From JAPUEK01 sp963815355 (GTDB taxonomy: Bacteria; Pseudomonadota; Alphaproteobacteria; Rhodobacterales; Rhodobacteraceae): 64,000 nucleotides of DNA. Each line of letters begins with the position of its first letter. Position 1 is the stretch's first letter. Under the pieces are notes generated by a model. The model did not search any database. It was not told where the DNA came from and saw only the letters and a program-made list of their open reading frames with translations. The stretch spans positions 1 to 64,000 of the forward strand of contig CAWFGJ010000018.1 of the NCBI GenBank assembly GCA_963815355.1. Reading direction: 5' to 3'. Below, in pieces: positions 54,494-62,314 of this stretch. A program made the position numbers and the translations under genes.

Positions 54494-55389
54494 CCGAAAG
54501 CGCCAAGCGCCCCTTGGTCGGCGTGGCGTTCATGCTGGGCGCGATGGCAACGCTACCGTTTCTGGACGTCTTGGCCAAGTTCTTGGGCCAACAGGGGCTT
54601 CCCGTCCTGCAAATCGTTTGGGCGCGTCTGACGCTGGGAGCGATGATGACCTTGCCGTTTGCGCTGCGCATTGGCGGTCGGGCGGCGCTTTGGCCCGATC
54701 AACCCGTCTACCACCTTTTCCGGGCGGCGTTGCTGGTCTTGGCGACCTTCAGCTTTTTCCTCGCATTGAAATATTTGCCGATTGCGGATGCTTTGGCGAT
54801 TTTCTTTGTGCAGCCATTGGTGGCGACTGTTCTGTCTGCACTGGTTTTACGAGAGGTCGTGGGGCCACGTCGCTGGGGTGCGGTTGCGGTGGGTTTTGTC
54901 GGCACGCTGATCATCATTCGACCCGGTTTTGCCGAAGTGAGCCCCGGTAGCCTTTATGCGTTATTGGCGGGTGTATCTCTGGCCTGCTATTTCGTCATGA
55001 CACGCCGGATCGCCGGGCGGACCGATGCGATGATCACCACCTTTCACACAAGCCTGCTGGGCGGATTGATCTTGTCGCTTGTCATATGGACGGTGTGGCA
55101 GTGGCCCACGCCGCAGCAGTGGGTGATGATGATTGCGCTGGCCGTGGTTGCGAACTTTGGCCATCTGCTGATCGTGCGGGCCTATGACCATGCCGAGGCC
55201 TCTTTGTTGGCACCGCTCGCCTATACCGAGATGATCATGGCAACGGTGCTTGGATGGGTCTTCTTTCGCGATTTCCCAGATGGTTGGACGATATTGGGGG
55301 TGTCCGTTTTGATCGCGTGCGCGGTCTACATTTCTGTCCGGGAGCGTGCCTTGGGACGGCGGCAAGCGGTGATTACGCCGGCCGCGTGA
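54490..55389 (+). CDS. EamA/DMT-family transporter
   Basis: Membrane protein of 299 residues with ten predicted helices in two EamA repeats (first repeat FMLGAMATLPFLDVLAKFLG..., second SLYALLAGVSLACYFVMTRRIAG...). Such proteins export amino acids or other metabolites. Translation starts at GTG, which overlaps the aminotransferase stop (GTGA). Coupling to an amino acid enzyme hints at a related substrate. Ends 15 bases before the convergent acyltransferase remnant. Confidence 0.88.
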   Translation: MTESAKRPLVGVAFMLGAMATLPFLDVLAKFLGQQGLPVLQIVWARLTLGAMMTLPFALRIGGRAALWPDQPVYHLFRAALLVLATFSFFLALKYLPIADALAIFFVQPLVATVLSALVLREVVGPRRWGAVAVGFVGTLIIIRPGFAEVSPGSLYALLAGVSLACYFVMTRRIAGRTDAMITTFHTSLLGGLILSLVIWTVWQWPTPQQWVMMIALAVVANFGHLLIVRAYDHAEASLLAPLAYTEMIMATVLGWVFFRDFPDGWTILGVSVLIACAVYISVRERALGRRQAVITPAA

Positions 55390-55404
55390 GCACGCCTGCA
55401 GCGT

Positions 55405-56347
55405 TCAGGCGACTTGGCGCAGGCCGGGGGTGCGGTGAAAGATCTCGGTTGCCACGACAGCGCAAGCGAAGGTGAACAATGCCCCGGCAATCGGGTTGAT
55501 ATCGACGCCAAACAGTTTGTAGGCGGCCAGCATGAAAAACGGATGCATCAGGTAGACGCCAAAGGCATAGCCCGCAAGCACCGTGGGCCATTTGCCTTTG
55601 ATCTGCGCACGCCACGCGGCCTCAAACACCAGGGCAGCCAAAAGCATTTGCCCCGCGAAAAAATCGGGCCAGATCATCAGTGAAATAACGCTGGCGAGTT
55701 CCAGCGGCCGTCAGTGTCATGGACGTCGCATCAAGCCGCAGTGCGATGGCATGCAGGATGCCAAACAGGAAGAGCGGCAACGAATAGGCCCATTGCGGCA
55801 AGGGCTCTGGCACCGTGCCTTCTGCATGGAGCCATTGCAAAGGCAGGCTGAGGGCGACGAGTATGGTGCATGCGATAAGCAAGTGGCCACGGGTCTGAAT
55901 CGCGTGGGATAGGAATGGCACCGCCGGAAGGGCCAGAGCGACAAAGGGCAGGAACCACAGGTGGAACGACGGACCGATCAACAGGGTCCACGGATCACCC
56001 AAAAGCGGTTGAGGGCCATCTGACACGACCTGATGCACCACCCGGAACGCAAGGCACCAGAACAGCCAAGGCAGGATCAACCGAATGGCGCGCTTTTTCC
56101 AAAAGCCAGCCCCTTGGCCTTTGGCTTCGGATCTTTCGTAGCTTTGCAGCGACAGAAAGGCGGTCAGCATCAGGAACAGGGCCAGCGCAAGATAGCCGAT
56201 TTTCCATCCCGGAGCATGGGCGTGATCCCAAACGATGAAAAAGGCAGCGGTGATCCTTGCGAGGTCGACGCCACGCCGGTAGCCTGTCATAGGCCGTGCG
56301 GCGGCCTTAGAGGTGCTGCCCGTGCCGACTGTCATAGGCTGTGTCAT
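55405..56347 (-). pseudogene. acyltransferase 3 family membrane protein, +1 frameshift
   Basis: Two overlapping frames together cover one acyltransferase-3 protein (about 313 residues) that O-acylates surface sugars. The N-terminal frame (56347 down to about 55700) contains YRRGVDLARITAAFFIVWDHAHAPG, with the catalytic His of the family. The C-terminal frame has LMIWPDFFAGQMLLAALV and GVYLMHPFFMLAAYKLFG. Removing one base near 55697-55700 (GAGTTCC) fuses them as TAAGLASVISLMIWPDF. The total length 943 is 3n+1, as one insertion predicts. It could be a real mutation or a sequencing error. Confidence 0.75.
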
Positions 56348-56690
56348 CCGCGTAAACCTTGGCTTTGTGCTCGGATATTCGTGCCGACCACAGTGCCCCC
56401 TCTTTTTCTTTGCGGCATCAAAACCCGCTTGGCAAACAAAAGCAGGGCAAATCCATAGGAATTATCTCGTTTTCCCTTTGTTGGCTGACTTTCCGATAGG
56501 GCCCAGTGAGCGACGTCAATCCTAAGTTGCGCGTGCCCTGCGGCCGAATCGAGTGGGCCGAGTACAAATCGGGCAATCGGACGCGAAACGCGCATGATCT
56601 GCTGCTTGATTGAGCCGAACCTTGCTGAGGGGCTTTTCCTTCTGGTTCGGGGGCGTATGATGATGGCAGGTTAAAAGGAACAGAACTGAA
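56348..56690. other. intergenic region without a recognised gene
   Basis: This 343-base stretch lies between the frameshifted acyltransferase (minus) and the peptidase C26 gene (plus), so it should hold both promoters. Frames open here are short and lack family character. I see no repeat, RNA structure or terminator. Confidence 0.5.
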
Positions 56691-57500
56691 ATGTCCTCTG
56701 TCGCATCTGCTTTGTCCGGAATGCCGGAGCGCCGACCAACTGTCGGGATCATTGGCAACACGCATCTGATGAACGACAGCTACCATGTGCATGCATCCGG
56801 CCTGATCAACTCAATCGCGGTGGCCGAAGTGGCGGGCTGCTTGCCCGTGATCGTCCCGTCGGACCCGCATCTGGTGTCGGTTGGCGAATTGCTGAGCCTG
56901 TGCGATGGGTTCCTTTTCACGGGCGGGCGACCAAACGTTCACCCCTCGGAATATGGTGAGGAGGAAACCGCAGCGCATGGTGATTTTGACCGCAACCGGG
57001 ATGCGATCACGCTGCCGCTGATCCGGGCATTGGTGGAACGCGGGCAGCCCTTTTTGGGTATTTGCCGCGGATTTCAGGAATTGAACGTGGCCATGGGGGG
57101 CACGTTGCACCCCGAGATCCGCGACTTGCCGGGGCGGCTTAATCACCGGATGCCGCCCGACGGATCGTTAGAAGAGAAATTCGCCTTGCGCCATCCTGTC
57201 CGCTTTAGCGAGGGCGGTGTTTTTCACCGGCTGTTGGGGGCGACGGAGGTGATGACCAACACTTTGCATGGGCAGGGCGTCGCGCGCCCCGGATCACGGG
57301 TTGTCGTGGACGGACTGGCCCCTGACGGAACGCCCGAGGCCATCTACATTAAGGACGCTCCGGGGTTCACCCTGTCGGTTCAATGGCATCCTGAGTGGAA
57401 TGCGGCTTTGGACCCGGTGTCCCGACCTTTGTTTTCCGCCTTTGGTGCAGCGGTGCGGGAATGGGCCTCGGTGGCGCAGCGCGTCTTACGCACCGCTTGA
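56691..57500 (+). CDS. peptidase C26, gamma-glutamyl-GABA hydrolase-like (PuuD)
   Basis: Class I glutamine-amidotransferase-like hydrolase of 269 residues. The nucleophilic Cys is in FLGICRGFQELNVAMGG and the His-x-Glu of the triad in SVQWHPEWNA. It resembles PuuD, which hydrolyses gamma-glutamyl-GABA in putrescine catabolism; no other puu gene is near. The ATG is preceded by AAAAGGAAC. A strong terminator follows within 20 bases. Confidence 0.88.
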   Translation: MSSVASALSGMPERRPTVGIIGNTHLMNDSYHVHASGLINSIAVAEVAGCLPVIVPSDPHLVSVGELLSLCDGFLFTGGRPNVHPSEYGEEETAAHGDFDRNRDAITLPLIRALVERGQPFLGICRGFQELNVAMGGTLHPEIRDLPGRLNHRMPPDGSLEEKFALRHPVRFSEGGVFHRLLGATEVMTNTLHGQGVARPGSRVVVDGLAPDGTPEAIYIKDAPGFTLSVQWHPEWNAALDPVSRPLFSAFGAAVREWASVAQRVLRTA

Positions 57501-57517
57501 CCGGCCCGCCCAAATGA

Positions 57518-57552
57518 AAAAGGCCGCGCAGTGAAATGCGCGGCCTTTTCTA
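57518..57552. terminator. bidirectional intrinsic terminator
   Basis: Stem AAAAGGCCGCGCA / TGCGCGGCCTTTT, 13 base pairs with a 6-base loop, followed by CTAT; the A run on the other side makes it usable in both directions. It serves the convergent PuuD-like and L,D-transpeptidase genes. Confidence 0.9.
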
Positions 57553-57566
57553 TCTGTGCAGATTGA

Positions 57567-58484
57567 TCAGGGATTTGCGGGAGCAACCGGGCAAGCCCCC
57601 CCCACAAGCGGCACAGCGCAAACTGGGGCCGCGGGTGTGGTCGGATCAACTGCTGGCACGCTTGCCGCTGGCACGACCGGAGTGCCCGTGATCACGGGCG
57701 CGGGCATGACAGCCGGCTTCGGAACGATCAGCGGGCTTGCGGTAACCACGGGGGCGGCGGCTGGTTCCGGCTTTTTCTTCTTTGGCTGCGGCGGGGGCAG
57801 CGTCAGCCCCTTGGGCATCGAGCCATCGGCATTCAGCACAATCACCTTGGTGCCATCCGGCACCCGTTCAAACAGGTCCATCACGTCTTGGTTGATCATG
57901 CGGATACAGCCCGAAGACGCGCTTTTTCCGATCGAGAACCATTCCGGCGTGCCGTGAATCCGGTAGCCATAGTCGACGCCATTCGTGGTCAGATAGAGCG
58001 CACGGGCGCCGAGCGGGTTGGTCGGGCCGCCGGGTTGGCCCTTTTCCCATTTCGACAATTCTGGCTTGCGCTCAATCATCTCTGGCGGCGGGGTCCAGGT
58101 GGGCCAGGTCTTGCGACCGGTGATCAGAGCTTCGCCCGACCACTGAAACCCGGCACGCCCTACGGCGATGCCGTAACGGGTGGCCTTGTTCCGACCGGTG
58201 ACAAGGTAAAGATGCTTGGCGGCTGGGTTAATGATGATCGTGCCAACCGGTTGATCGGTCGGATAGTCGATCGACTGGCGCTGAAACTCTGCCGGAACTT
58301 TCTCGACAGGAACGGCGGGCACGATGAAGTTTGAGTCTGACCGCTGGGTATATATTTCTGCCGCGGGTGGCTCTGGCGCGACGGCCTTGGTCGAGGCCAG
58401 AATTGACGCAGGATCAGTCACACAGGCAGACAGCGTTAGGCACAGGGCTGACGCAGTCAAAAGGTTCAAAACGATACGGTTCAT
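57567..58484 (-). CDS. L,D-transpeptidase, lipoprotein
   Basis: Peptidoglycan cross-linking or lipoprotein-anchoring enzyme (YkuD domain) of 305 residues. It starts with a lipoprotein signal (LLTASALCLTLSAC, Cys lipidated). The catalytic domain runs from about residue 75 to 195 and includes HGTPEWFSIGKSASSGCIRM, with catalytic His, Ser and Cys in the expected order. The C-terminal ~90 residues are a Pro/Ala/Val-rich low-complexity tail that probably spans the periplasm. The ATG at 58484 is preferred to 58496. Confidence 0.92.
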   Translation of the reverse strand: MNRIVLNLLTASALCLTLSACVTDPASILASTKAVAPEPPAAEIYTQRSDSNFIVPAVPVEKVPAEFQRQSIDYPTDQPVGTIIINPAAKHLYLVTGRNKATRYGIAVGRAGFQWSGEALITGRKTWPTWTPPPEMIERKPELSKWEKGQPGGPTNPLGARALYLTTNGVDYGYRIHGTPEWFSIGKSASSGCIRMINQDVMDLFERVPDGTKVIVLNADGSMPKGLTLPPPQPKKKKPEPAAAPVVTASPLIVPKPAVMPAPVITGTPVVPAASVPAVDPTTPAAPVCAVPLVGGACPVAPANP

Positions 58485-58552
58485 GTAGCTGTCCACGTCA
58501 AGAGGCGCCCGGGTCTGGACCCAAGGCTAATTGTTTCCCCTTTTAGGCTAAA

Positions 58553-58582
58553 CGAGGGGCTTGGCATCGTCAAAGCCCCTCG
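58553..58582 (-). terminator. intrinsic terminator downstream of kynA
   Basis: Stem CGAGGGGCTT / AAGCCCCTCG with a 10-base loop, followed on the minus strand by TTTAG. It sits 20-50 bases after the kynA stop. Confidence 0.75.
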
Positions 58583-58601
58583 TCTCACGCGGTTGTGAAT
58601 G

Positions 58602-59435
58602 TCACAAGGTGGTGCGAAGTTGCCAAAGCTCTGGAAACAACTCCACTTCCAGCATCTTCCGCAAATAGCTGACGCCAGAAGTGCCCCCGGTGCCGCGTTT
58701 CAGGCCAATGACCCTTTCGACGGTCGTGACATGGTTAAAACGCCAGCGTCTGAAGTAGTCTTCAAAGTCCACTAGCTTTTCCGCAAGCTCATAGGCTTGC
58801 CAATAGCGTGTTGGGTCGCGGTAAACCTGCTCCCAAACCTCGCGGACGCCGTCATGCGCCTGCCAAGGCTGGCGAAGATCGCGGGTCAACACTTCTGCAG
58901 GGACGGCAAGCCCAGCGCGGGACAGATGGTGCAGCGCCTCATCATAGAGGCTGCGGCGCGCGAGTTCTGCCTCAAGTCGCGCGGTAAGGTCGGGGCGGTG
59001 TGCATGCGGCTTGAGCATGGCAAGGTTGCGGTTGCCCACGGCAAACTCAATCAAGCGGTATTGCCACGACTGAAAGCCCGAGGATTGGCCCAAGCCTTCC
59101 CGAAAGGTGGTGTAGTCGGATGGGGTCATCGTGCGCAGGACATCCCACGCGTTGTTCAACTGTTCAAAGATACGACTGATTCGGGCCAGCATCTTGAACG
59201 CTTCGGGTGCGCGGTCTTCGGCCACCGCACGGCGGGCGGCGTCCAATTCGTGCAGAGCGAGACGCATCCACAGTTCCGACGTCTGGTGCTGGATGATGAA
59301 AAGCATCTCATCATGGGCGCCGGTCAAAAGGTGCTGGCTATCAAGCAGTCGGTCTATTTGCAGGTAGTCGCCATAGGACATGCGCCCGTCAAATGACATC
59401 TGCGCGCCGTCTGTGGCTGGGTTGTAAGTGGTCAT
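58602..59435 (-). CDS. kynA: tryptophan 2,3-dioxygenase
   Basis: Heme dioxygenase (EC 1.13.11.11) of 277 residues, which opens the indole ring of L-tryptophan to N-formylkynurenine. It has DEMLFIIQHQTSELWMRLALHELDAA with the distal His, the proximal heme-ligand region RWRFNHVTTVERVIGLKRGTGGTSGVSYLRK and the MTPSDYTTFREGLGQSSGFQSWQYR pocket. It lies 137 bases after the GH5 gene and is probably the third gene of a kynU-GH5-kynA set, although an own promoter is possible. A terminator follows. Confidence 0.95.
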   Translation of the reverse strand: MTTYNPATDGAQMSFDGRMSYGDYLQIDRLLDSQHLLTGAHDEMLFIIQHQTSELWMRLALHELDAARRAVAEDRAPEAFKMLARISRIFEQLNNAWDVLRTMTPSDYTTFREGLGQSSGFQSWQYRLIEFAVGNRNLAMLKPHAHRPDLTARLEAELARRSLYDEALHHLSRAGLAVPAEVLTRDLRQPWQAHDGVREVWEQVYRDPTRYWQAYELAEKLVDFEDYFRRWRFNHVTTVERVIGLKRGTGGTSGVSYLRKMLEVELFPELWQLRTTL

Positions 59436-59572
59436 TGGAGGATCTCCGGTCTGAATTGTGGGGAAGGGGAGTCAGGCCCCCGACCGCCTGTTCAGCACCG
59501 AGAAATTGCCCATGCGACGCCAGAGGCAGACCCAGCCAGCAGGGCGGCAAAGCGCAAGAGTTGGTGTGGGTG

Positions 59573-60820
59573 TCAGCATCCCGTCAACCCCAGCGCCGGA
59601 CAAAGCCGAGCATCAACCTGGCGAATATCGTCCGACACGTCGATGCGCATGTTGCCAGACATCGACCAGACGGCCCAGCCAAAGCCAAAGGCTTCGGCCA
59701 GTTCGCGCTTGTCTTTTAGAAAGCGGAGGTGGCCGGGCAGGTCGAATTCATGGCCGTCCTGATCAACCCAGACGGAACCGAATTCGTCCAGAAGCAGCCG
59801 GTTGCGGGGGACGTTGTGGGCATCTGCCCAATTGGCGGCTTGCCGCAGGGGGATCGCCCAAGCGTCGTTTGGGGTCGCGCGATAATCTTCCATCATCCGG
59901 GCAAGTGCGGCGGGCGTGGCTTGGGCGCCAATCGGCAGATCAGAAGCTGCGGCGCGCAGGGCGGCCTCTGCAACCAGACGTTCCGCCGCTTCATCCTCTA
60001 CCAACAAGGGCGGGTAGGGCAAATGTGCAAAGAACTGCAGGATGCTTTCCGTCCAGTCCGCATTCTGGTGGCTGTAAAGGTAGGGGTCATAGCTGTGAAA
60101 GCTCCACAGCACGTTTTCGTCCGGAATTTGGGCCGGATCAATCGCTTGCAGCCCTTCGCCGCCGCCCCAGCACGCCCCCGATAAAACCAGAGGCAGGTCA
60201 GGCGCGTTGGCGCGGGTTACCGCATGGAGCGCCTTTAGCCGCGCCGGCCACCCGCCCAGTTGCGGGGGATCAGCGGCAAGTGCATCGCAGTCCTGGGTCG
60301 GCTCATTGAACACCGACAAGGCGGTGCGCGTCGGGTCCAGACCGTTCAGGCGGGCGGCGACCTTGGCTGCCATTGTGAGATAGGCCGAGAAGTGGGTGTC
60401 GCTGGCTTGGATCCACTCCACATCAAAATCCTCGCCGGGGCGGGGGACGTTGTGGAGATCGAGCATGACATTAAGTCCTGCCGCCTGCATCTCTTCGACA
60501 CGCGCACGCAGTTCGGCCAGCAAAGGGGCCTCGCGCGCGGTATCGGCCAGCGCCAATAGCACCGCAGGCTCCGCCGCAATGCGGACCCAGTCAAACCCGG
60601 CGGACTTCATCGCAGCGATTTGGTCGGGCGTGAAGTAGCGCGGGTAGTCTGGGTAGGTGGACAGGAAGTCTGGATCGTTGACCATATCATCAACGCTGCG
60701 CCATTCGACCCAGATTTCGGTATTAAAGCCACGGTGGAATGCCAGTTTGTCCGCTGCTGTTTGCGCTGAGGCAGGGGCCGCGGCAAGCAGAGCAAAGAAA
60801 ATCCACGTCGCGCGCATCAT
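59573..60820 (-). CDS. secreted glycoside hydrolase family 5 (cellulase-like) protein
   Basis: Protein of 415 residues with a Sec signal peptide (ATWIFFALLAAAPASA, cleaved after ASA) and a GH5-like TIM barrel. Visible catalytic residues are the acid/base Glu in LSVFNEPTQDCDAL and the nucleophile Glu in LLLDEFGSVW; VMLDLHNVPRPG is the preceding strand. It would hydrolyse a beta-glucan in the periplasm or outside. The start overlaps the kynU stop (ATGA), an odd association, since it has no evident link to tryptophan breakdown. An adjacent ATG at 60817 is an alternative. Confidence 0.82.
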   Translation of the reverse strand: MMRATWIFFALLAAAPASAQTAADKLAFHRGFNTEIWVEWRSVDDMVNDPDFLSTYPDYPRYFTPDQIAAMKSAGFDWVRIAAEPAVLLALADTAREAPLLAELRARVEEMQAAGLNVMLDLHNVPRPGEDFDVEWIQASDTHFSAYLTMAAKVAARLNGLDPTRTALSVFNEPTQDCDALAADPPQLGGWPARLKALHAVTRANAPDLPLVLSGACWGGGEGLQAIDPAQIPDENVLWSFHSYDPYLYSHQNADWTESILQFFAHLPYPPLLVEDEAAERLVAEAALRAAASDLPIGAQATPAALARMMEDYRATPNDAWAIPLRQAANWADAHNVPRNRLLLDEFGSVWVDQDGHEFDLPGHLRFLKDKRELAEAFGFGWAVWSMSGNMRIDVSDDIRQVDARLCPALGLTGC

Positions 60821-62011
60821 GTCACCTTGGCGCGGGTTTTATACTCGGGCCGGTCCCAAAGGGACTGATCCATGATTTGGGCAAGGACAGCGACCGCGGC
60901 GTCAACATCGGCGGGCGAGGTGTAAAGGGGGGTGAAGCCGAAACGGATGATATCCGGTGCACGGAAATCGCCGATCACGCCGCGCCCGATCAGCGCTTGC
61001 ATGATCGCATATCCTTCGGGGTGGCGGAACGACACTTGGCTGCCCCGTTGGTCGTGCGCGCGCGGGGTGGCCAGGGTGAGGGTCGGGCATGCGGCCTCTA
61101 CTCCAGCGATAAATCGGTCGGTCAGCGCAAGGGACGTCTGGCGCAAGGCCGCCATATCCACGGTGTCCCAGATATCGAGCGAGGCCTCTAGTGCGGCCAT
61201 TTGCAAGATGGGCGGGGTGCCGACACGCATCCGCTCAACCCCTGTCGCGGGGCGATAATCAAGGTCGAAGGCAAAAGGCGCGTCATGGCCTTGCCAACCC
61301 GACAGCGCCGGGCGGGCACGATTTTGATGGCGGGGAGCGACGTACATGAAGGCCGGGCCGCCGGGGCCCGAGTTGAGGTATTTGTAGGTGCACCCGCAGG
61401 CAAAATCTGCACCGCTGGCCGCCAGTTGCACCTGGAACGCGCCAGCCGAGTGGGCCAGATCCCAAATCGTCAGTGCACCCATTTCATGTGCGCGGGCGGT
61501 AATCGCGGACATGTCGTGCTTGCGGCCGGTCCGGTAGTCGACCTCAGTAATAAGCGTGACGGCGACAGTGTCGTCGATGGCGCCCAAAACTTCTTCAGGC
61601 GCGACAATCTTTAACGTGTAACCTGCGCCGAGGGTCTGGCACAGGCCTTGGGCCATGTAGAGGTCGGAGGGGAAGTTGCCGCTGTCGGACAAGATGATCT
61701 TGCGCGGCGCGTTCATTTCCAAGGCCGATGCGAGCGCCTGATAGACCTTGATCGAAAGCGTGTCACCCATCGCAACAGAGTTCTGGTTCCGCGCCGATCA
61801 ACCGGGCGATCCGGTTGCCGACAGACATGGGTTTGTCCATCCAGCCGGCTTTGTTCCAAGCGGTGATCAGCAAGTCACCCCATTCGTGCGTAATGGTCTT
61901 TGCCACTCTTGCAGCGGCGGCCTTGGGAAGGGGGCCAAGCGAATTTCCATCCAGATAGATCATGCCCTCGGGAAGATGAAAGAGGCTGCGGGTTGCTTCA
62001 AAATCGGTCAT
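60817..62011 (-). pseudogene. kynU: kynureninase, interrupted by a +1 frameshift
   Basis: Kynureninase (EC 3.7.1.3) cleaves kynurenine to anthranilate and alanine. The N-terminal frame (from ATG 62011, after AAGGAG) has LFHLPEGMIYLDGNSLGPLPKAAA and runs to a stop at 61763. The C-terminal frame begins GDTLSIKVYQALASALE and holds the PLP Lys in CTYKYLNSGPGGPAFMYV. Dropping one base near 61780-61786 (GAGTTCTGG) joins them as IGAEPDSVAMGDTLSIK. The total 1195 bases is 3n+1, and the repaired product would be 397 residues, the normal length. Everything else is intact, so it may be a recent mutation or a sequencing error. A palindrome lies 70 bases upstream. Confidence 0.88.
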
Positions 62012-62314
62012 CACACTCTCCTTCACGTGGGCAATTTCGCCACGGACTATGCCATTGGTCAATAGGTGCTGCGGCCATGAATTTCAAGCTTGAAGTAAAT
62101 TCAAGGGTTGCCTGTCGGGGTTTAACGCGACATCGCACAGGGGAAAGCGGGAAAGATGTGAATTTGATCACGCAATAGCGGTTGCATCCCGGGGCCAGTC
62201 AGAGATGATGCGACCGCAGAAAGATGAAGTTCACAGGTAAGAGACCGGAGCGAGGGGCACTGGTCAGGGGTCTTGCCTTCTTTTGGCGTTGCAACTTGAT
62301 CTGGGGGAAATTGT
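62012..62314. other. divergent promoter region kynU / pntA
   Basis: These 303 bases separate kynU (minus) from pntA (plus). They contain the TTCAAGCTTGAA palindrome described at 62080-62097. The right half shows no further repeat or gene; GGGGGAAA before 62315 is the pntA ribosome site. Confidence 0.6.
62080..62097. promoter_or_regulatory. palindrome upstream of kynU matching the anthraniloyl-CoA operator
   Basis: AATTTCAAGCTTGAAGTA: the core TTCAAGCTTGAA (62083-62094) is a perfect 12-base palindrome and 62080-62094 is identical to 36524-36538. It sits 69-86 bases upstream of the kynU start, where a repressor could block transcription. Confidence 0.65.
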
